Below, one piece after another: positions 58,573 through 64,000 of a stretch of 64,000 nucleotides of DNA. The stretch is from Daedaleopsis sinensis. Taxonomy: Eukaryota; Basidiomycota; Agaricomycetes; Polyporales; Polyporaceae. Position 1 is the stretch's first letter. Each line of letters begins with the position of its first letter. The position numbers were made by a program, and so were the translations under genes. Below the pieces are notes generated by a model. The model did not search any database. It was not told where the DNA came from and saw only the letters and a program-made list of their open reading frames with translations. The DNA lies in NCBI GenBank assembly GCA_033807695.1, contig CM066306.1, positions 186,001 to 250,000 on the forward strand. The letters are read 5' to 3'.

Positions 58573-61500
58573 TTACTTCGGCTTCTGGAGCATGGACATG
58601 ATCGCCTCAATGCCCTTCATGCCCAGCCCGCCCTTCGGGTAACAGATGTACAACTGCACAAAAAAGCAACCGTCAGAATCCCACATCCACCCTACCCCGC
58701 GGCGGCCGATACGAGACAGAAGAGGTACGCACCGGGTCGTGCCACGTCCCGAACTTGCTCCTGAAATCACCCTTGCCGTTCAGGTTGAACGTCGACGAGA
58801 GCCCGTTGTACGCCTTCTCGAGCGTCTTCACGCGGAACCCGCGCACGTTGTCTGCCGGCTGCAGCCTGCCCGTCGCGCCCGCGCCGAACGTCGCCGTCTT
58901 CACGCCCGCGTCCCCGAGCTTCTTGATGACGTGCGTGAGGATGTACTCGATCGCGCCGAGCGGCGCCCCCGGGAACTCGAGCGCCCACTTGATCTGGAAG
59001 CCGTGCTTCGGCGAGAGCTGGGCGAGCACGACCATCGCGCAGGGCTGGATGCGAGGACAAGGAGGATGGAGAGAGCAGCGAGAGCAAGGAAAGAGATAAT
59101 CAGCAAACCCCACAACAAGACGAACAGGTCAGATCCACAGCACGAACCTTGCCCTCCTTGTCCACCGCATAGAAGTACCGCCGGTGCTGCATATCATCGA
59201 ACGGGCGCACGCCCGTCAGATGAATCTGCGTGCCCTTCCGGCCCTCCTCCCACTCCTTACACCGCGCCTCGAGCTGCGCCCGCACCTGCGCGTCCATCTC
59301 CTGCCCGACCTCGACGATCTTCACGCCCTCGCGCTCCGCGCGGTGGATCTTCCGCCGCACCGTCTTGTCCGTCTCCGCGGGGTCCACCTCCGTCGGATTG
59401 ATCCGCTCCTCCGCGACGGCGACGACCGCGCCCCACCCGAGCTCGTCCGCGAGGTACCGCTCCGTCGCCTTGTCCACGCAGCACCACACGGGCTTCAGCC
59501 CCTCCTCGTGCACGAACGCGAGGTACGCCTTGACGACGCGCGGGATCTGCTCGGGCGCGCAGAGCGGGTTCCCGAACGTGACCGCGAAGCCGTCTTGGGG
59601 GATGTACCCGACGGCGGCACCCGTCGCCTTGTCGCGCCAGACAGTCCATGCAGGGTCTGTCCAACTCGTGTTCGTCGCGTCGCCATACTTCGCGATGAGC
59701 TACACGGGGGTTAGTGTGACGTCATGGAGTTCAGCATAACTGCTACATACGTTCTCGAGCGGTGGGAGCCCGCCCCGTCGTTTGCCCGCCTGGAATGTCG
59801 GCGACACTGGACCATGCAGGATGAGTGAGTTGGCAGCTGTCGCAGCCGCCTCGGCCGCGTCCTGGCCGCGGACGACGAAACTACGCGGATCGCGCGGGAA
59901 CAGGCTCGCCCAGCGAACGTTACCGAGCTTCAAGAAAAGCATCACGACTCGCTCTAGGCCGACACCACCTCCACCGTGCTGGTCAATGCGTCAGTAATCG
60001 GCCTTGACTGTGACAGATAGGAACCGCGTACTGGAGGACATCCCCACCGGAAACCATCGACATACTCCTTCATCGACTCCGGCTCCACACCCTCTTCCTT
60101 CATGCGCTCCTCCAGGAGTGGCGCTATATGGATGCGCTGACCTCCGGACAGGATCTCCTCTCCACGGAGGAAGAAATCGTACGAGTTCGACAGTTTCTGC
60201 GCGATAACGTCAGGCTAGCTCCAGACAGCGCGCACAGACTCCGTCCAACGCACCTCGTTCTCCGGATCGGGCATGGTATAGAACGGGCGGACCTCGAGCG
60301 GAAACTTGTCGAGGATGTAGAAGTCGGCGCCGTACTTCTCCTTGACGAGCTGACCTAGACGCTGCTCGGCGCGCGTGCTGAGGTCCTCAAACTCGGTGAG
60401 TTCGCGACCGTCATCCTCGGTCCATCCCGACTCCTTCAGCATCTGAATGCCCTCAGTGAACTTGAGCCGCGGAGTCTCGTCGAGGATGACGACGTCTTCG
60501 TGAGGGTAGTACTTCTTCACCGTCTCAATCTAGTACGCATTAGTAACGGACTCGGGCAGCTTCAGGGCATGTTCAGCTTACCTCGTCGCGGAACCGCTTC
60601 AACAAGCCCTTGAAGATGAACTTGAAGAGATCGTCGAGCAGGTCCATGACCTCGTGGTAGTCGTTGTCGATCGCCATTTCTAAGTCGAGCCCAGTGAACT
60701 CCGTGAGATGGCGGTGGGTATTTGAGTTCTCCGCTCTGAACACCGGCCCAATCTCGAACACGCGCTCCATGTCGGCTGCGATACACATCTGCTTCGCGAG
60801 CTGTGGGCTTTGGGCCAGGTACGCAGGTCTCCGGAAGTAGTCAACCTTGAACACGGCGGCGCCCGACTCCGTCGAGGAGCCTTGCAGCTTTGATGAATGG
60901 ATCTCGATGAAGCGGCGTTCAGTGAGATATGAGCGGAAAAGTTCACACACGCCCGCGTGTATGCGGAAGATTGATTGGGAGGCGGGAGACTAAATGCGGC
61001 GTGAGCATCGTACAAGACTACAGCGGGCACAAGACATACCCGCAAGTCTAGAACTCGATTATCAAGACGTGTTCGTTCACCAACACGCGTAAACTGGGCG
61101 TCCTCCTATGGAAGGAGAAGTCAGTTCACAACGCATACATGTGGTGCATAGAGCCACCCGCCTTATCGTAGTACTCTATTGGTCTCGAGACATCTTCGAC
61201 TTGGAACGGTATTGTGCTACTAGGTGCGACGACGACGTAAAGCTGGACATACCCGTGAGGTTTGGTCCCCAACCATACATCGAGTACTCACCTTTCGAAT
61301 CTTCACTTCGTATTCATGGATCGTCGTACTGTGGACCTGCTCCTGATCCGGGGGCGGTCGCTGGACAACACCCTGCACGAGTACGATGGATTCGCGCGCA
61401 ATTCCCTCGGCCCAACGGACCATAGTTTCTGATACTTTATCGGGCTCCTCCGTGAGGACGCCCTGTACTGTCGTGAACTGGTGTCGAAGGATGAGGAAAA

Positions 61501-62928
61501 CTATCTTGTTACCTATACGGCTTGATCAGATGGCGAACGAGGGCATGAAACATATAGAATTCCTCACTTAATGGGCGAATATGATGAATTCGCGCGCGGA
61601 AGACCACCTCTTCACCCTCTTTCTTGTTTGAAATGTCACGTAGGGTATCGAAGGGGCGATCTAGAGCGACGTGAACATCGCCATCTTGTCCTTGGAGCAT
61701 CATCACTCACCTGAGGGTATCTGCGGCGGTTGCATGTCAGAGTCTCCCCAGTTTTCGCGTAACGGGTCCTGTAGCACACACGTGTCAGCATTGACTCGAA
61801 CATACCACGTCGGACATCAATTGCGAGTGCAGTCTCGGAGTAGAAGGGAACACTTGCGATGGGGGACGTGATGGGCGTTAGGGAGTAGCACGGGACGGGT
61901 ATACCCGCGCCGGGTACGGGTACGGGTTGGAAGGTGGGTGACCCGCGGAAACCCGTAGACCCGTCGGGAATCCCGCACGTTCTACTGAACGTCGTCGGTC
62001 CCAGAATGTGAACTTGAATCGTTTGTACAGTGTCCTTATCCTTCACGTTATCTTCACTCAAACCTCTGACTCCAGTACTCATGGCAACACAACGGTTATA
62101 TGGAGATACAGACGGACGCAGCGGCCTTCAGGATCGAGCTCAAGTGCATCGAACCTCAGGCCGCATGCGCCGCTGATCGACCCCATCGTCAGCTCGCCCA
62201 GTGTCGACGCTAATTGGACCCCGAACGAAACGATCTCGACAGGCACCGGCCCTGGCTGTAACCTCGAGGGTCGGTGCGACGCGCCAGCCATACGCTCGAG
62301 TCACTACATCATAATGTTGGTCTCGTACCCTTCTGTCGTGGTAACATCGCCCGCACCGTAGCCATCCGTTGTTGGGTAGCCACGGTGGTGGGGTGAGGGC
62401 GGTACCGCGACAGATGGGTGCGAGCTCACATAATAATGTACTACGACCGTGTAGTACGACGCAGACCCGCCGGGATACCCGTACCCGTAGTCCACGGGTA
62501 CGGGTTTGCGCGGGTACGGGTACGGGTATGCCTCAAGTAGTCACGGGTATACCCGTGCTACGCCCAATGTCATTGGGCGTAGAACAGAGACGTACCTCAT
62601 CGTGCGCTTTCTTCATCTTCTCTCTCCGCATCCTTGTCTCCTCCTCGTTGTTCATTTCTCGCTCTTCCCTCCGCTCTATCTTCTGCTCCGTGAACGATAG
62701 ATTGTGGCTGTTCGCGATGCTTGCAGGACGTATAAGTTCGTGCGACTTCTTTCCGTTGGATCCCTGCTGCCTGTCGGTCTCCTCGAATGTCGTTCGCTTC
62801 GAGGGCGTTTCGGCGTTACCGTTCATGGTTGTATGCGCGTTGCCATTAGGAGCCGAACGTGTGCTGCTCTTTGATGAGGCGCGTGTGTGGGAGACGACCT
62901 TTGAGATCGCCTTGCGGATGGCAGCCAT
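58573..62928 (-). CDS. erdS: Aspartyl-tRNA synthetase fused to DUF2156 aminoacyl transferase (ErdS-type ergosteryl-aspartate synthase)
   Basis: Thirteen exons encode 957 residues: 62928-62596, 61768-61711, 61660-61568, 61512-61292, 61242-61162, 61105-61040, 60989-60582, 60529-60254, 60196-60032, 59978-59751, 59699-59148, 59044-58733 and 58653-58573. Residues about 110-600 are a class IIb AspRS: the anticodon-binding OB fold ([20 protein letters not shown]), [12 protein letters not shown], motif 2 [20 protein letters not shown], and motif 3 [15 protein letters not shown]. After a linker, residues 644-957 are a DUF2156 domain ([58 protein letters not shown]). In fungi this fusion, ErdS, charges tRNA-Asp and passes aspartate to ergosterol. 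That activity is inferred here from architecture. Intron 1 (827 nt) carries a mobile-element-like insert, and intron 5 starts with GC. An in-frame ATG at 63036 would lengthen the N-terminus. Confidence 0.9.
61880..62573. mobile_element. Transposon-like insertion within intron 1 of the erdS-type gene
   Basis: Both ends carry GTAGCACGGG in inverted orientation, followed by clusters of the subterminal motif CGGGTA and its complement (61895-61960 and 62465-62560). Near both ends the palindromic GGGTATACCC also occurs. TGGGCGT flanks the segment on both sides (61872-61878 and 62574-62580), a possible 7- to 8-bp target duplication. An 11-bp inverted repeat (TACGCCCAATG and its complement) at 62559-62581 forms a hairpin at the right edge. 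No transposase frame is present. The exact ends are uncertain. Confidence 0.55.
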
Positions 62929-64000
62929 AGCGGCGTTGGGGGGATGGGTGTGGGCAGCCGTGGTGATAGTCGTGGACGTGGTGCGAGAGAAGGAGAGAGA
63001 AGTGCGTGGAGCATGTTTACGAGGTGCTGGCTTCAAGATAAAGTACTGTGAGCGTTGACGCGGACGGACGCACTGTCGGCTTTTGGAGCTGCTTTTGGTC
63101 GTCTATGCGTTCCAGACAACGACGTCATCGAGGAGGAGCTGACGTCATCGGTCAATCCTGCCAATTCGGGCATACGTTGCACTCATTCTCTTGGCATCGT
63201 GACTCAATCGTGACCTCTTGTGCTTGCGACGATGTTCTAGCGTTTCTCTAGGCCTCTCGCAATCATCCGCGTGTACATCGTCTTCCCAGGCGACTACGGA
63301 GGTACACAGCTTACCTCGTCAGCACGAAGAGCCCGGGCCTCCTTTGATGCTCGCGGAACGCATGACGGGACTACTAGGAGCAATCTGGGGCCGGCTATGT
63401 GATCTCCACACTTCTATACATAAGCACGATACAAAATCCGCGCACTCACCTCGACCCGACGCCGTCGCACCCGCATGGCGCAGTCGGACGCATTGACCAG
63501 AACGCATGGGACAACAACAACCACACACGAAGCCGAGCAGCCAGACCATTCGGACTCGAACCAGATCGCAAGAACCCGTAGATTTAACAACAAGCTCTTC
63601 GTGGCGGTGACAAAATTGGAGCACACAGCTAAGACGTAGCATTGTACGTCATAACATAGACGTCGATGATATTCGAGGAGAGTCGGGCTTTGCTAGTGCT
63701 AGTCTATGTGCCTTTGGGACTATAAGATGCGTCGGTACGACCTAGTACTAGTAGGTGAGTGAGGAAGACCCAATTAGTGATTGTGCGCCGATGTTAGGGT
63801 GCTCGTCGAGTCCGGGTAGGAGATGGTCTACCGCAGCAGCCGTGCCAGGTTGGGTGGCGGCGTTGTGGCGGCGTATTGGTTGAACGACGAACAAGTAAGT
63901 ATCGTATCAACGCAGTGGATGCAGTTGACTGCGAACTTGGCCTATAGCTACCTGGTAGTCACTGTGAGAGGAGGGAACAAGTTGCAACTTGCAGGAGTCG
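62929..64000. other. Right-hand end of window, upstream of erdS-type gene
   Basis: The first few hundred bases should contain the promoter of the synthetase fusion. Overlapping frames near 63319-63642 have no recognisable domain. No RNA gene was seen. Confidence 0.45.

Overview
The window is nuclear DNA of a basidiomycete fungus, most probably an agaricomycete. The genes are split by many short introns (mostly 46-70 nt, GT-AG). Most proteins belong to families typical of mushroom-forming fungi, including DUF6533 membrane proteins, basidiomycete 7-TM proteins, a lineage-restricted kinase-like family and a TAP-type hydrolase. I rebuilt the gene models by joining exons by eye. Almost all complete models gave a coding length that is a multiple of three and kept conserved motifs intact across junctions.

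Layout, left to right. 1-2340 (+): 3' part of a TBC Rab-GAP with a 6-nt micro-exon. 3542-4904 (+): F-box protein. 4953-7303: a 2.35-kb element with terminal inverted repeats, TA target duplication and an internal minisatellite. 7498-7700: broken DUF6533 fragment. 7968-9297 (-): kinase-like protein. 9833-10967 (+): unknown protein. 11833-13555 (-): DUF6533 membrane protein. 16368-17844 (+): dead copy of a serine peptidase-like hydrolase whose intact paralogue lies inverted at 23846-25761 (-). 19102-20204 (-): multi-span membrane protein. 20505-21752 (+): autophagy gene ATG5. 21922-23100 (+): DUF218 protein. 23218-23680 (-): 3' fragment of an MFS transporter gene. 26232-31010 (-): a 1312-residue EF-hand/ZZ zinc-finger protein. 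32042-33637 (-): branched-chain aminotransferase, with a 145-bp tandem duplication at its 3' end. 35380-36795 (+): 7-TM protein. 37097-39256 (-): MFS monocarboxylate-type transporter. 39666-41344 (-): isoaspartyl peptidase/L-asparaginase. 45106-49190 (+): ankyrin-repeat protein with a long disordered tail. 52556-53674 (+): small Zn2Cys6 protein. 54304-54395 (+): tRNA-Ser(GCT). 54473-55064: hAT-like miniature element with a perfect 8-bp target duplication. 56732-57908 (+): unknown protein. 58573-62928 (-): aspartyl-tRNA synthetase fused to a DUF2156 transferase domain.

The most notable gene is the last one. Its architecture matches ErdS, the bifunctional fungal enzyme that charges tRNA-Asp and then transfers aspartate to ergosterol. 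Its first intron is more than ten times the usual length and carries a transposon-like insertion. The other genes look like ordinary chromosomal neighbours rather than a biosynthetic cluster. I saw no rRNA, CRISPR array, prophage or secondary-metabolite core enzyme.
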